Source: a bacterium (GTDB taxonomy: Bacteria > Krumholzibacteriota > Krumholzibacteriia > LZORAL124-64-63). From it: a stretch of DNA of 64,000 bases. Below, piece after piece: positions 31,800-40,837 of this stretch. The stretch lies in the NCBI GenBank assembly GCA_024231905.1, contig JAAEQC010000178.1, forward strand, positions 1-64,000. The letters are read 5' to 3'. The notes under the pieces are model-generated. The model was not told the DNA's origin and did not search any database. It saw only the letters and a list, made by a program, of their open reading frames with translations. Every line of letters starts with the position of its first letter. The stretch's first letter is position 1. A program made the translations under genes and the position numbers.

Positions 31800-31824
31800 C
31801 CGGGGCGGCCAATGACCGCCCCGG
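31800..31824. terminator. bidirectional hairpin terminator
   Basis: CCGGGGCGG (31800-31808) and CCGCCCCGG (31816-31824) form a perfect 9-bp stem with a 7-nt loop between the broken secreted gene and the convergent S9 peptidase gene. There is no long T-run on either side. Confidence 0.55.
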
Positions 31825-31847
31825 CATCAGTGAGTCCGGAGACCTGC

Positions 31848-34370
31848 TCAGTCATCCGAGGGATACAACCCCTCCCACCAACCATCCCGCCCCTTCAAAT
31901 ACTTGGCGAAGAACGCCAAAATCGTGTCGTTCCACACAACCCTCTGCCCGTGGTCCAGCACCCAGTGGTTCTGCCCCTGGATCTGCACGTACTCCACCTC
32001 GCGTCCCAGGATCTTGAGCGCCGTGAACAGTTGGTCGCTCTCGCCCACGGGTACGTTGGTGTCGCTGTCGCCGTGCACCATCAGCAGCGGCGTCGTGATC
32101 TTGTCCGCGTGGAAGAGCGCGCTCTGCTCCACGTAGAGTTCCTTGTCCGACCACGGATAAGCGTCCGCCAACGCCCGCGCCCCATAGGCGTAGCCCCACA
32201 GTCCTTCGCCCCAGTAGCTGGAGATGGACGAGATGCCCGCGTGACTCACGGCGGCGGCGAAGAGGTCCGTCTGGGTGACGACGTACTCGGTGAGGAAGCC
32301 GCCGTAGCTGGCGCCGATGCAGCCCACAGCTTCCGGATCGGCGTAGGGGTGGGCGGCCAGGAAGGCGCGCGTGCCCTCGATGACCTCCATGGCGGTGATC
32401 CGGCCCCAGTCGTTCACGTGGCGGGCGGCCATCTCCTGGCCGTAGCCCGTGGCGCCCGAGGGCTGGGGCACGTAGATGATGTAGTCCTGGCCGGCCCACA
32501 CGTTCTTGGGGTAGCGGCCGCCGAAGTCCACGGTCACCGGGCTGGTACCGCCGTAGTAGTAGACGATGACCGGGTATTTCTTCGCGGCGTCGAACCCGGG
32601 CGGGAAGTAGATGCGGCCGTCGAGCAGCTCGCCGTTGGGCAGCGGAGCCTGCCACGGGGTCATGACGCCGAACTCCACGTCGCGCCACTGTTCGGCGCCC
32701 GGGTCGTGGATCAGTTCCCAGCGGTTCTTCTTGAGATCGACCGCGTGGAGGCGGTTGGGGGTGGTGCCGCTGGTGCCCCGGGCCACGGCGCGGCGTCCGT
32801 CCAGGGGCAGTTCGATCTCGTCGGTGAAGCCGAAGCCCGTGTCCACCTGCTCCCACTCGTCGTCGCCCGTGTCGTAGCGGTAGATGTTGCTGTACTGGGT
32901 GTCCGTGCAGCGGGCGTAGATGCGGTCGTCGGCGCTGGCCCACTCGATCCAGGCCACGGCCGGGGTGAACTCGCGGGTGATGGCCACGGGCTCGCGGTCG
33001 GCCAGGCTCCACAGGAAGAGCTGTCCGCCGTAGTCGTTGGGCGTGACGTTCTCGGGCAGGTCGCGGCCCAGGCCGTCGAAGGCCGAGGGGGATCCCTGCA
33101 GCACCAGGACGTCGCCAGTCGGGCTGAACTCGGCGCCGCCGATCCAGGGATCGTCCAGGAGCTTCTCCACCGACAGGTCCGCCAGGTCCAGCAGCCACAG
33201 CTCGCTGGTGAAGAACGGGCGGTTGGTGATGTCCGGCTCGCCGACGAAGAACAGGACCGAACCCCCGTCCGGGGAGATGCGCCAGCTGCCGGGACTGGTG
33301 GTGCCGGCGGTGAGGCGGCGCTGGGTGCCGTCGGCCGGGAAGGCCTGCATGAGGTAGCTGCGATTGCGGTCCCAGGGCTGGCGGTCGGCCGGGTGCTTGA
33401 CCCGCTTGACCCGCCGGTCGTCATCCTCGGCCTCCACGTTGACGGCGTAGACCAGGAAATCGCCCTCCGGGGACCAGCTCCACCTACCGATGTCCGCCAC
33501 GCCCTCGAGCACGGGCTGGACCGTCTGGTTGGCCAGATCGTGGAGCCAGACGGTGGTCTTGCCGTCGGTCTCGGTGGCCCAGGTGACGCGGTTGCCCGTG
33601 TGCAGCCAGTGCAGGCCGGTGGGGACGCCGCCGCCCCGCCAGTAGGCCACCAGTTGGCCGCCGTCGGTGCCGCGGATCTCCAGCCAGCTCTCGCGGTTCT
33701 CGCCGTCCCGGTACTCGCTCAGGGAGATGGCCGTGAACGACCCGTCCGGCGACAGGGCCATGCTGCCCATGCGCGGGGAGTTCAGAACCAGGCGGATGTC
33801 CGTGCGGAGGGTGGGGGCGATGCCGAGGCGCAGCGAAAGGTCGCCGGCTTCGGCCGCGGGACTGACCGCCATGTCCACGGACCAGGTCTCGTCTTCCTCG
33901 CCGGCGAAGAGCGTGCGCAGGACCACCAGGTGGGTGCCCATCTCCAACTCGAGGTCGGCCGTCAGGGTGTCGCCCTCGGCCTTGGCCAAGCTCAACCCGG
34001 CGCCGTTCAGCGCGCCCTTGATCTCCTGGGACGTGACCACCGTCAGCTTGGCCTTCTGGTAGCGGTCGCTGGTGACGTAGAAGGCGGTCCAGCCCATGGC
34101 GGCCCCCCCGGGGGCCTCCAGTGCGCCCGGTACCACGGCCTGCCACAGGTCGCCCGCGGCGGGACGGTCCCGGCCCGGCATGATCGTCTGCTCACCCAGG
34201 AGGTCCTTCAACTCGACGCCGGCGGTGGCGGCGTCATGGAAGGCAGGCAGGGCCACGGGCACCGGGCCGGCGAAGAGGACCCTGTCCGGGGCAATGGGCT
34301 CGGGCGTGTCCTCGGCCAGGGCGGGCAGAGCGACGAGCAGCAACAGGCACAGCAGGACACGGGGCAGCAT
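31848..34370 (-). CDS. secreted S9 family (prolyl-oligopeptidase-like) peptidase
   Basis: An 840-aa protein with a signal peptide (LLCLLLLVALPALA) after the chosen ATG; GGAG lies six bases upstream, and an earlier in-frame Met would place 31 residues before it. The middle is a beta-propeller with repeated WSPEGDFLVYAV / ISPDGGSVLFF blades. The C-terminal alpha/beta hydrolase has GASYGGF (Ser688), Asp770 in GDSDTNVP and His802 in QNHWVLD, a complete triad. It probably degrades peptides in the periplasm or outside. It is the last gene of a likely three-gene operon behind the M19 dipeptidase. Confidence 0.92.
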   Translation of the reverse strand: MLPRVLLCLLLLVALPALAEDTPEPIAPDRVLFAGPVPVALPAFHDAATAGVELKDLLGEQTIMPGRDRPAAGDLWQAVVPGALEAPGGAAMGWTAFYVTSDRYQKAKLTVVTSQEIKGALNGAGLSLAKAEGDTLTADLELEMGTHLVVLRTLFAGEEDETWSVDMAVSPAAEAGDLSLRLGIAPTLRTDIRLVLNSPRMGSMALSPDGSFTAISLSEYRDGENRESWLEIRGTDGGQLVAYWRGGGVPTGLHWLHTGNRVTWATETDGKTTVWLHDLANQTVQPVLEGVADIGRWSWSPEGDFLVYAVNVEAEDDDRRVKRVKHPADRQPWDRNRSYLMQAFPADGTQRRLTAGTTSPGSWRISPDGGSVLFFVGEPDITNRPFFTSELWLLDLADLSVEKLLDDPWIGGAEFSPTGDVLVLQGSPSAFDGLGRDLPENVTPNDYGGQLFLWSLADREPVAITREFTPAVAWIEWASADDRIYARCTDTQYSNIYRYDTGDDEWEQVDTGFGFTDEIELPLDGRRAVARGTSGTTPNRLHAVDLKKNRWELIHDPGAEQWRDVEFGVMTPWQAPLPNGELLDGRIYFPPGFDAAKKYPVIVYYYGGTSPVTVDFGGRYPKNVWAGQDYIIYVPQPSGATGYGQEMAARHVNDWGRITAMEVIEGTRAFLAAHPYADPEAVGCIGASYGGFLTEYVVTQTDLFAAAVSHAGISSISSYWGEGLWGYAYGARALADAYPWSDKELYVEQSALFHADKITTPLLMVHGDSDTNVPVGESDQLFTALKILGREVEYVQIQGQNHWVLDHGQRVVWNDTILAFFAKYLKGRDGWWEGLYPSDD

Positions 34371-34459
34371 GGCGACTCCAGGAGGCTGGGGGAGGATCGA
34401 TGTGCGCATGGGGAAACCATAACGGGTCGGCGTGCCCATGAAAAGTGCCACGCCCAATA

Positions 34460-35476
34460 TCACCCGGCCGCGAGGGGCCCCAGGAACCGGGCGGCGTTGA
34501 CCGAGCCGATCCCGCGGGCGACCTCGTGGCCGAAGTCCCGGGCGATCCCCGCCAGGAGCCGCGGATAGGCGCCGGCATCCCCGCAGGCCTCCGGGAAGAA
34601 CGATTCGTCGGTGGCGTGCGGGTGCTGCAGCTCGCAGAAGAAGTCGGCGCCGAAGCAGAGTGCGTCCTCGCCGCCCAGTCGCATCCCATGCGCCACCTGT
34701 TCGTGGAGACCGCGCGGACCGTCGTCACCGAGCATGGACCGCAGCAGGTTCAAACCGATCAGTCCGCCCCGTTCGATGATCTCCCGGGCCAGGTGGTCCG
34801 GCAGATTGCGGGCGACACCCTGGACCGCGCGGAAGTTGGAATGGCTGGCCATGAGCGGCAGGTCGAGTCCCCGCTGGTGGATGTACTCGATGATGTCCTC
34901 GGCCAGTTGATCACTGGCGTGGGACAGGTCGACGGTGATGCCGGCGCGGGCGAGCTCCTCGAGCAGGTACTCCCCGTCGGACTTCAGCCCGATCCGGGTC
35001 ATGTTGCCGCCTCCGAAACGGTTCTCGCCGTGGTGGGTCAGGCCCACGTAGGCGACGGGGCCGGCGGCCCGCGCCACGGTCGCGAGTCGGGTGCGGCAGA
35101 CGGATCTGTCGTCGTCGGGCCCGGCGAGGGCGGCCGCGTTTTCCATGGCCGGCAGGACCTGGATCCGGTGGGTCTCCGCTTCGCCGAGCAGCGCCGCCGG
35201 GTCGTCGAAACGTTTCAGGAACTGGTCGCAGGACCGCAACAGGACCAGGTAGCGCGCCAGCTGCCGGTCGGCGTCGTCGGCGCCCGCGTCCGCGCTCCCG
35301 GTGTAGATGGCCATGACCTGCAGCCGCACATTGCCCGCCTGGAGGTGGGGGATGGCGCAGCCGATGAGATCCTCGTCCATGGGCGAGGCGTGGGGATGCT
35401 CGGCCAGGTAGTACAGCAGATCGCAATGGAGATCGACCACCGGCACGCGGTCGGCGGTTCCCGGATCTCGTTCCAT
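34460..35476 (-). CDS. M19 family membrane dipeptidase
   Basis: A 338-aa renal-dipeptidase homologue without a signal peptide. The metal-binding motif is VVDLHCDLLYY near the start, the Glu bridge lies in the AMENAAAL region, and further ligands lie in VGLTHHGENRFGGG and DLSHASDQLAEDI. The C-terminal segment FGADFFCELQHPHATDE is characteristic. The enzyme hydrolyses dipeptides, often with D-amino acids. It starts 39 bases after the ankyrin-cytochrome gene and is 89 bases upstream of the S9 peptidase, so peptide use by the two enzymes may be linked. Confidence 0.9.
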   Translation of the reverse strand: MERDPGTADRVPVVDLHCDLLYYLAEHPHASPMDEDLIGCAIPHLQAGNVRLQVMAIYTGSADAGADDADRQLARYLVLLRSCDQFLKRFDDPAALLGEAETHRIQVLPAMENAAALAGPDDDRSVCRTRLATVARAAGPVAYVGLTHHGENRFGGGNMTRIGLKSDGEYLLEELARAGITVDLSHASDQLAEDIIEYIHQRGLDLPLMASHSNFRAVQGVARNLPDHLAREIIERGGLIGLNLLRSMLGDDGPRGLHEQVAHGMRLGGEDALCFGADFFCELQHPHATDESFFPEACGDAGAYPRLLAGIARDFGHEVARGIGSVNAARFLGPLAAG

Positions 35477-35515
35477 GTGGTCACCCTGTCGGTTCGCCTG
35501 CCCCGGGGTCGGGGG

Positions 35516-36874
35516 CTACTTCGTCTCGTCCTGCGGCCAGTGGGCGATCCGGTCCCACTTGGCCTCGAAATCGAACTCCCGCGGCCGCCGGTGGCACTGG
35601 CGGCAGGTCTCCTGGTCGGGGATCACTCCGCCGGCGGCCAGGAAGGCCTCCCGGTCGGACATGACGTCCTCGTCCACATATTTCGAACCGGGTCCGTGGC
35701 AGGCCTCACAGCCCACGCCCTCGGTACGCGCCCAGCCGGCCTGGCGCAATGTCCCGGGCTTCTGCCACCCGGTCACGTGGCACAGCAGGCAGCGGCTCTC
35801 CTCGATGGGGGACTCCATGTCCCGGTACTGGGGGCGCCGCTGGGCGAGGAATTCCGACCAATCCGTGGCCAGCCGCCAGTAGGCCGCCGCGTGGCGCCCG
35901 GCGAGCCAGGTCATCCCCGGGTCGCGCGGTCCGCCCGCGAAGTGGCACTCGAGACACTTGGCGCTGCCCACGTACTCGGCCCGGTCCAGCCGCTTGCCGT
36001 GGACCGAGCGGCGCAGGAAGTCCACCTGGATCTCCGTGGGCACCCCGGCCTCGTCGCGGGTGAAGGTCACGGTCCAGGGTTCCTGGCGGCAGAGGAAGCG
36101 GTCGGGGCCGATGGGGTCCATGATGTCGGCGGCGAACTCCTCGAGGCGCAACAGGCCGTCCTCCCACCACACCCGGAAACCGCCACCTTGGTCCAGGGCG
36201 TAGGTGCCCTGGTAGGCGCGGCCGGCGTCCTCGTCCAGGGACCCGACCTCGGGTCGCACGTAGAGCATGTCCGCCGGGGTCTTCCCATCGTTGTCACGGG
36301 CTTCGGGATCGGCGCCCGCGGTCAGCAGCAGTTCGGCCGTGGCCGGGTGGCCGGCCTTGCGGGCCACGTGCAGGGGCGTCCAGCCCTCGCGGGTCGGGGC
36401 AGCCGGGTCGCCGCCGCGTTCCAGGAGCAGGGCCAGCACGCGGCCGCAGTTGCGGCGCGCGGCCACGTGCACCGGGGTGCGCCCCCAGCGATTGGCCCTG
36501 CGGGGATCGGCACCGGCGTCCAGCAGGAGGGCCGCCAGCTCCGGGTCGTCATGGTGGCAGAGTCCGTGCAGGGGCGTGCCCCCGTCGGCGCCCACGGCGT
36601 CGGCGTCGGCGCCCTGGGCGAGCAGGTGGCGGGCCAGGGCCCGGTGCTGCCCGTTCACGGCCCAGCGCAGGGCCGTGTAACCGTAGCTGTCGACGGCGTT
36701 GGCCAAGGATGAGTCGTTCTCGAGTTGGAGGTGGACCGCTTGGAAGTCGCCGCGGCGGGCGGCGGCACTGAAGGCATCGACGGCGGCCTGGTCGGCCTGG
36801 TCGGCTCGGGCGGGCAGGGCGGAGCAGGCGACGAGGACGATCGCGAGGGCGCGAAGAGCGGGGCGGATTGTCAT
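35516..36874 (-). CDS. secreted ankyrin-repeat / tetraheme cytochrome c fusion
   Basis: A 452-aa protein with a signal peptide (LRALAIVLVACSALPARA). Residues ~35-210 contain four or five ankyrin repeats (YGYTALRWAVNGQHRALARH and GWTPLHVARKAGHPATAELL). The C-terminal part has four CxxCH heme motifs: CLECH, CLLCH, CEACH and CRQCH, with a spacer segment (residues ~225-330) that I do not recognise. The start has GGAGG upstream. The heme part resembles cytochrome c554-like multihaem proteins in spacing. The fusion suggests a protein-binding periplasmic electron carrier; no partner oxidoreductase is encoded nearby. Confidence 0.88.
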   Translation of the reverse strand: MTIRPALRALAIVLVACSALPARADQADQAAVDAFSAAARRGDFQAVHLQLENDSSLANAVDSYGYTALRWAVNGQHRALARHLLAQGADADAVGADGGTPLHGLCHHDDPELAALLLDAGADPRRANRWGRTPVHVAARRNCGRVLALLLERGGDPAAPTREGWTPLHVARKAGHPATAELLLTAGADPEARDNDGKTPADMLYVRPEVGSLDEDAGRAYQGTYALDQGGGFRVWWEDGLLRLEEFAADIMDPIGPDRFLCRQEPWTVTFTRDEAGVPTEIQVDFLRRSVHGKRLDRAEYVGSAKCLECHFAGGPRDPGMTWLAGRHAAAYWRLATDWSEFLAQRRPQYRDMESPIEESRCLLCHVTGWQKPGTLRQAGWARTEGVGCEACHGPGSKYVDEDVMSDREAFLAAGGVIPDQETCRQCHRRPREFDFEAKWDRIAHWPQDETK

Positions 36875-37187
36875 GGTTCCTCCGGCGGGCGCGCGGCGCC
36901 CGGATCTCTGGTCACTGACGGGGTCATGCGCAGCATTCCCGAAGATGTTGCATGCCACGAGCCGTTCTTCATCCGTCGAGTTCCGGCCGGCCAGTGCCCC
37001 TTCAGGACCGCGCCTTGTCCGGCGCACGCACCCACCGACGCGCCGTCATTCGGACCGGGCGTGGCGTCATACTTTCTGCGTATACGGGTTGTGGGCGTAA
37101 GGATCTAATAATAAAGTAATTAGGCGACTCGCGTGGCGCGATATGGGGGCCGCGGCGGAGGAGAATGTGGATTTAGGGAGGATCCTA
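36875..37187. other. divergent regulatory region (313 bp), ankyrin-cytochrome / YCF48 protein
   Basis: It carries a near-palindrome GGGCGCGCGGCGCCC by the cytochrome gene start. The part before the propeller gene is unusually AT-rich (about 37070-37125, with TAATAATAAAGTAATTAG), so the plus-strand promoter probably lies there. No gene is visible. Confidence 0.5.
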
Positions 37188-39317
37188 ATGGTACGAAGAT
37201 CAGCAGTACGAGGGCGGTTATTCTGGATGGCGCTGGCGGTCCCCCTCGCCTTGGCGATACCAAGCGTCTCCCAACCGACGGCGGTTCCTCAGTGGAACAA
37301 TCCCCTGCCTCAGGGTCAGGGGCTACACCATGTCGAGGTCGTCGGCACCGCGACGGTCTACGCCGTCGGGGAGGGGGGGACCGTCGCGCGCAGCGACGAC
37401 GACGGGCAGGTCTGGCGGGATGTCTCGATCGGACTCGATGCGACCCTTCTGGGTGCGCATTTCCACGATGCGGAGACGGGTGTCCTGGTCGGCGAACTCG
37501 ACCTGCGGAGCGTCATCCTGGGCACCGTCGACGGCGGTGCGACGTGGCACCGTCAAGGCCCCGACGATCTTCCGTGGCTGGAATCGGTCGAATTCTGGGA
37601 TGCCGATATCGGTGTCGCCGTCGGCCGCTACGGATGCGTGCTGTGGACAACCGACGGTGGTGCGAACTGGGCGTCGCGCGAAGTCGCGACGAACCAGACG
37701 CTCAAATCCGTGCGTATGCTGGGCCCGGCCACGGCTGTGGCCGTGGGAACGAACGGCGTGATCTGCCGCACGGCCGACGCCGGCATGCATTGGTCGTTTC
37801 CGGCCTCCGGCACCACATGGAGGCTCGAGGCCGTGGATTTCCAGGGCGGCACGCGGGGGATCGCCGTTGGCTGGAATGGCACCGTGCTCGTCACCCAGGA
37901 CGGAGGCGGAACCTGGACGGCCGGAGCGGCCGCCACCAACGCGAGGTTGATGGACGTCGCCTTCCGCGGAGCGGATCTCGCCATCGCCGCCGGTTCCGAC
38001 GATGGGGTGATGTCCACGACGGACGGAGGGATGACCTGGACGTCCGTCACCGGCCCCGGCGCGGAAAGCTGGAGTGCCGTCGCCGTCGCCGCCGACGGCG
38101 GGTCGTGGCTGACGGGCGACTACGGCACCCTGTGGCGGAGCGATCCCGGTCTCGCCACGTGGACGAACCGCCATTCCGGGTCCAGAGACTTTCTGTACGG
38201 CATCGCCGCGGCGACCGATGCGCTCGCCGTTGCGGTCGGCGAGGCCGGTACCATTCTCCGCACCACTGATGCCGGATCGTCGTGGACCAGGATACCGAGC
38301 GGAACCACGGAGATCCTCCGCGCCGTCGATTTCGCCGATGCGGCCAACGGGATGCTTGTCGGGGAAGGAGGCGTCGTCCTCCGTACCGATGATGCCGGCC
38401 TAAGCTGGTCGCCCTGTGGACCGGGCACGACGAACGGGCTGCGGGACATCGCCTGCTTCGATGCCGATCACGCCGTCGCCGTGGGCGAGAACCGAACGAT
38501 CCTCCTGACGACGGACGGTGGTGCTACCTGGTCCGAGGTCGGTGGCGGATCGACAGACGTCTGCCAGGGAGTGCACTTCTCCGACGCGAGCCACGGCTGG
38601 ATCGTGACCTGGTACGGCGAAGTCCTGACCTCGACGGACGCCGGAGCGACGTGGATGACCCAAGCCTCCACCTTCCTCGACCTGCAGGATGTGCATTTCC
38701 ATGGCCTGCTCCGGGGAGTTGCCGTCGGCGGCATCGATTATAGTGCGACACTCGTCACGGACGACGGCGGCGCTAACTGGGCGCAACAGACCAACCCTGA
38801 CAATGCCTCTCTGTACGGCGTGGCGTTCGGCGATCTCGACCACTGTGTCGCGGTTGGGTCGGGGCTGTTCCTGTCGAGCGACGCCGCGGCGACGTGGAAG
38901 AGCGAATACGTCTGGTCGGTGCAGTTCATGGAGGTGTGTTTCGTCGGCCCGGACGTGGTGCTGGCGGTCGGTGGTGGCGGCGCGATCATCAGAATCGACC
39001 TCGATGCCGTTGTCCCGGTGCGGGAGCTTCCGCTGATACCAAGCGTATCGCTCCGTGCGTTTCCCAATCCCTTCAACCCGGAACTCGCCCTCCAACTCAC
39101 TCTAGAAAGCGGGGAAGATGTCCGGGTCGCCGTCTTCGATCTCGGCGGGCGGCTCGTGCGGGAGTTGGCCGGAGGCACATATCCGCCGGGCAGGCACGAG
39201 ATCGCATGGCATGGTCGCGACGGCGCGGACAGGTGCGCCCCATCTGGTGTCTATGTAGTCCGCGCCGAAACCGGTCACAGCGGCAGCAGCGCCTGCAAGG
39301 TGTCGTTGGTGCGGTAG
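37188..39317 (+). CDS. secreted YCF48-type beta-propeller with C-terminal FlgD/type-IX-like domain
   Basis: A 709-aa protein. The start is fixed by GGGAGG six bases upstream, and a signal peptide follows (LFWMALAVPLALAIPSVS). The bulk consists of many ~45-residue YCF48/BNR-like repeats (AVGEGGTVARSDDDGQVWRD, AVGENRTILLTTDGGATWSE and similar) that form one or two propellers. The last ~85 residues begin RAFPNPFNPELALQLTLESG and contain WHGRDGADRCAPSGVYVVR, the FlgD-Ig-like or type-A C-terminal sorting domain. Such proteins are usually secreted or attached at the surface; a ligand is not known. Confidence 0.85.
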   Translation: MVRRSAVRGRLFWMALAVPLALAIPSVSQPTAVPQWNNPLPQGQGLHHVEVVGTATVYAVGEGGTVARSDDDGQVWRDVSIGLDATLLGAHFHDAETGVLVGELDLRSVILGTVDGGATWHRQGPDDLPWLESVEFWDADIGVAVGRYGCVLWTTDGGANWASREVATNQTLKSVRMLGPATAVAVGTNGVICRTADAGMHWSFPASGTTWRLEAVDFQGGTRGIAVGWNGTVLVTQDGGGTWTAGAAATNARLMDVAFRGADLAIAAGSDDGVMSTTDGGMTWTSVTGPGAESWSAVAVAADGGSWLTGDYGTLWRSDPGLATWTNRHSGSRDFLYGIAAATDALAVAVGEAGTILRTTDAGSSWTRIPSGTTEILRAVDFADAANGMLVGEGGVVLRTDDAGLSWSPCGPGTTNGLRDIACFDADHAVAVGENRTILLTTDGGATWSEVGGGSTDVCQGVHFSDASHGWIVTWYGEVLTSTDAGATWMTQASTFLDLQDVHFHGLLRGVAVGGIDYSATLVTDDGGANWAQQTNPDNASLYGVAFGDLDHCVAVGSGLFLSSDAAATWKSEYVWSVQFMEVCFVGPDVVLAVGGGGAIIRIDLDAVVPVRELPLIPSVSLRAFPNPFNPELALQLTLESGEDVRVAVFDLGGRLVRELAGGTYPPGRHEIAWHGRDGADRCAPSGVYVVRAETGHSGSSACKVSLVR

Positions 39318-39377
39318 CTGGTCGCGGTCCGTTCTTTGTTGCGTTCGCGCCCGCCAACGCCCATTCTGGACCGCACC

Positions 39378-40253
39378 ATGTTCACCACTCGACGCTTCAA
39401 ACGGTACTGGTTCTTCCTCGTGCGGCTCCAGCGGGAGATCGGCTACGACGACGTCATGGGCATGGCGGCGCAGATCGCCTTCTACACCATGCTGGCGCTG
39501 TTCCCGTTCCTCATCTTCCTGCTCAGTCTGATCAGTACCTTTCCCCTGGGCGAAGCCCTGCAGCCCGAGTTGCTGGCGGCCCTCGAGACACAGATGCCCC
39601 CCGAGTCGGCCCAGTACGTCACCAACATCGTCATGGACCTGCTGCCCCAGTCGAACCGGGGGCTCCTGAGCTTCGGTCTGCTGGCCTCCCTCTGGGGCGC
39701 GTCCATGGCCGTGGGCGCCCTGATCACCACCATCAACCGGGCCTACAACATCCGGCCGCGACGGAACCTGGTGACCCAGAAGGTCCTGTCCATCGTGCTG
39801 ACGTTGGCGCTCTCGGGTTTGTGGCTCATCTCCATGACCATCATCCTGGTGGGGCCGCGGTACACTCAGGGCATCTTCGAGTTCGTGGGATTGGCCACCG
39901 AGAACAACACCTTCTGGACGAGCATCCGCCTGCCCATGGCCTTCTTGCTGAACCTGCTGGCCCTGTCGGTGCTGTACTACATCGCCCCCGAGGCCAAGCA
40001 GCGCTTCCGCTGGATCCTGCCCGGCGCCGTCACGTCCACCCTGTTCTGGATGCTGGCCTCGTCGGCGTTCCGCGTCTTCCTGCGCAACTTCGGCCAGTAC
40101 AACAAGACCTACGGCGGTATCGCTGCCCTGGTCATCCTCATGATCTGGCTGTGGATCTCGGGCTTCGTCTTCCTGCTGGGTGCGGAGATCAACGCCCTCA
40201 TGAAACGCCTGGAAGAGGATGATCCGCCCCGCCGCGTTCGCCTGCTGCGCTGA
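39378..40253 (+). CDS. YihY/BrkB family membrane protein
   Basis: A 291-aa membrane protein with about six helices. The family signature is clear in DVMGMAAQIAFYTMLALFPFL, LLSFGLLASLWGASMAVGAL, YIAPEAKQRFRWILPGAV and TYGGIAALVILMIWLWISGFV. It was once annotated as ribonuclease BN; the actual function is unknown, perhaps a transporter. It starts 60 bases after the propeller gene. The OsmC-like gene follows after 17 bases and is probably cotranscribed. Confidence 0.92.
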   Translation: MFTTRRFKRYWFFLVRLQREIGYDDVMGMAAQIAFYTMLALFPFLIFLLSLISTFPLGEALQPELLAALETQMPPESAQYVTNIVMDLLPQSNRGLLSFGLLASLWGASMAVGALITTINRAYNIRPRRNLVTQKVLSIVLTLALSGLWLISMTIILVGPRYTQGIFEFVGLATENNTFWTSIRLPMAFLLNLLALSVLYYIAPEAKQRFRWILPGAVTSTLFWMLASSAFRVFLRNFGQYNKTYGGIAALVILMIWLWISGFVFLLGAEINALMKRLEEDDPPRRVRLLR

Positions 40254-40270
40254 TTCTCCGGAGGCTTCCC

Positions 40271-40699
40271 ATGCCCGACGCGACCGCCAACACCATGTCC
40301 GCCACCTGGAGCGGGGGACTCCGCTTCGTCCACCGTTCGGCCTCGGGCCACGCCCTGGTCAGCGACGCGCCCGCGGCGGTAGGCGGCCATGATACGGCGG
40401 CTACCCCCATGGAAATGGTCCTGCTGGGTCTGCTCGGCTGCACGGGCGTGGACGTGGTGAGTATCTTGACCAAGATGAAGCAGATGCCGGCGTCCCTGGA
40501 AGTGTCCGCCACCTACGAACGGGCCGAGAATCACCCGCGGGTTTTCACGAAGATCCACCTGACCTATGCCTTCGGGGGCGATTTGGACCCCAAGAAGGTC
40601 GAACGGGCCGTGAAGCTCTCCGAAACGACCTATTGTTCCGTGTCGGCCATGCTTGCTGCGACCGTCGAGATCACCCACAAGATTGTCATCGTTCCCTGA
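40271..40699 (+). CDS. OsmC family peroxiredoxin-like protein
   Basis: A 142-aa OsmC/Ohr-fold protein with the two reactive cysteines in LLGLLGCTGVDVVS and SETTYCSVSAML. Ohr/OsmC proteins reduce organic hydroperoxides; the YhfA-like subgroup, which this length and motif resemble, is less well understood. It follows the YihY gene by 17 nt. Confidence 0.88.
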   Translation: MPDATANTMSATWSGGLRFVHRSASGHALVSDAPAAVGGHDTAATPMEMVLLGLLGCTGVDVVSILTKMKQMPASLEVSATYERAENHPRVFTKIHLTYAFGGDLDPKKVERAVKLSETTYCSVSAMLAATVEITHKIVIVP

Positions 40700-40777
40700 A
40701 CTTCCCCGTCCGCCGGTTTTTTACTGCGAATCCCCGGATTATCCCATGCTTGTGAGGATTTTACGGTTGTTTTGCGG

Positions 40778-40783
40778 TATAAT
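40778..40783 (+). promoter_or_regulatory. -10 box for the M6 metalloprotease gene
   Basis: A consensus TATAAT lies 54 bases before the start codon in an AT-rich stretch. I could not find a good -35 at normal spacing; TTGTGA is 22 bases upstream, which is too far. Confidence 0.45.
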
Positions 40784-40837
40784 GGCGGCGCTGTTCAATC
40801 TGCCGGAACGCACCCTTCTGCCCCTGAGGAGCCGTCC

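Noticed and set aside
34371..34463. 31-residue N-terminal extension of the S9 peptidase
   Set aside because: It would put a hydrophilic stretch before a perfect signal peptide; the inner ATG has GGAG at proper spacing.
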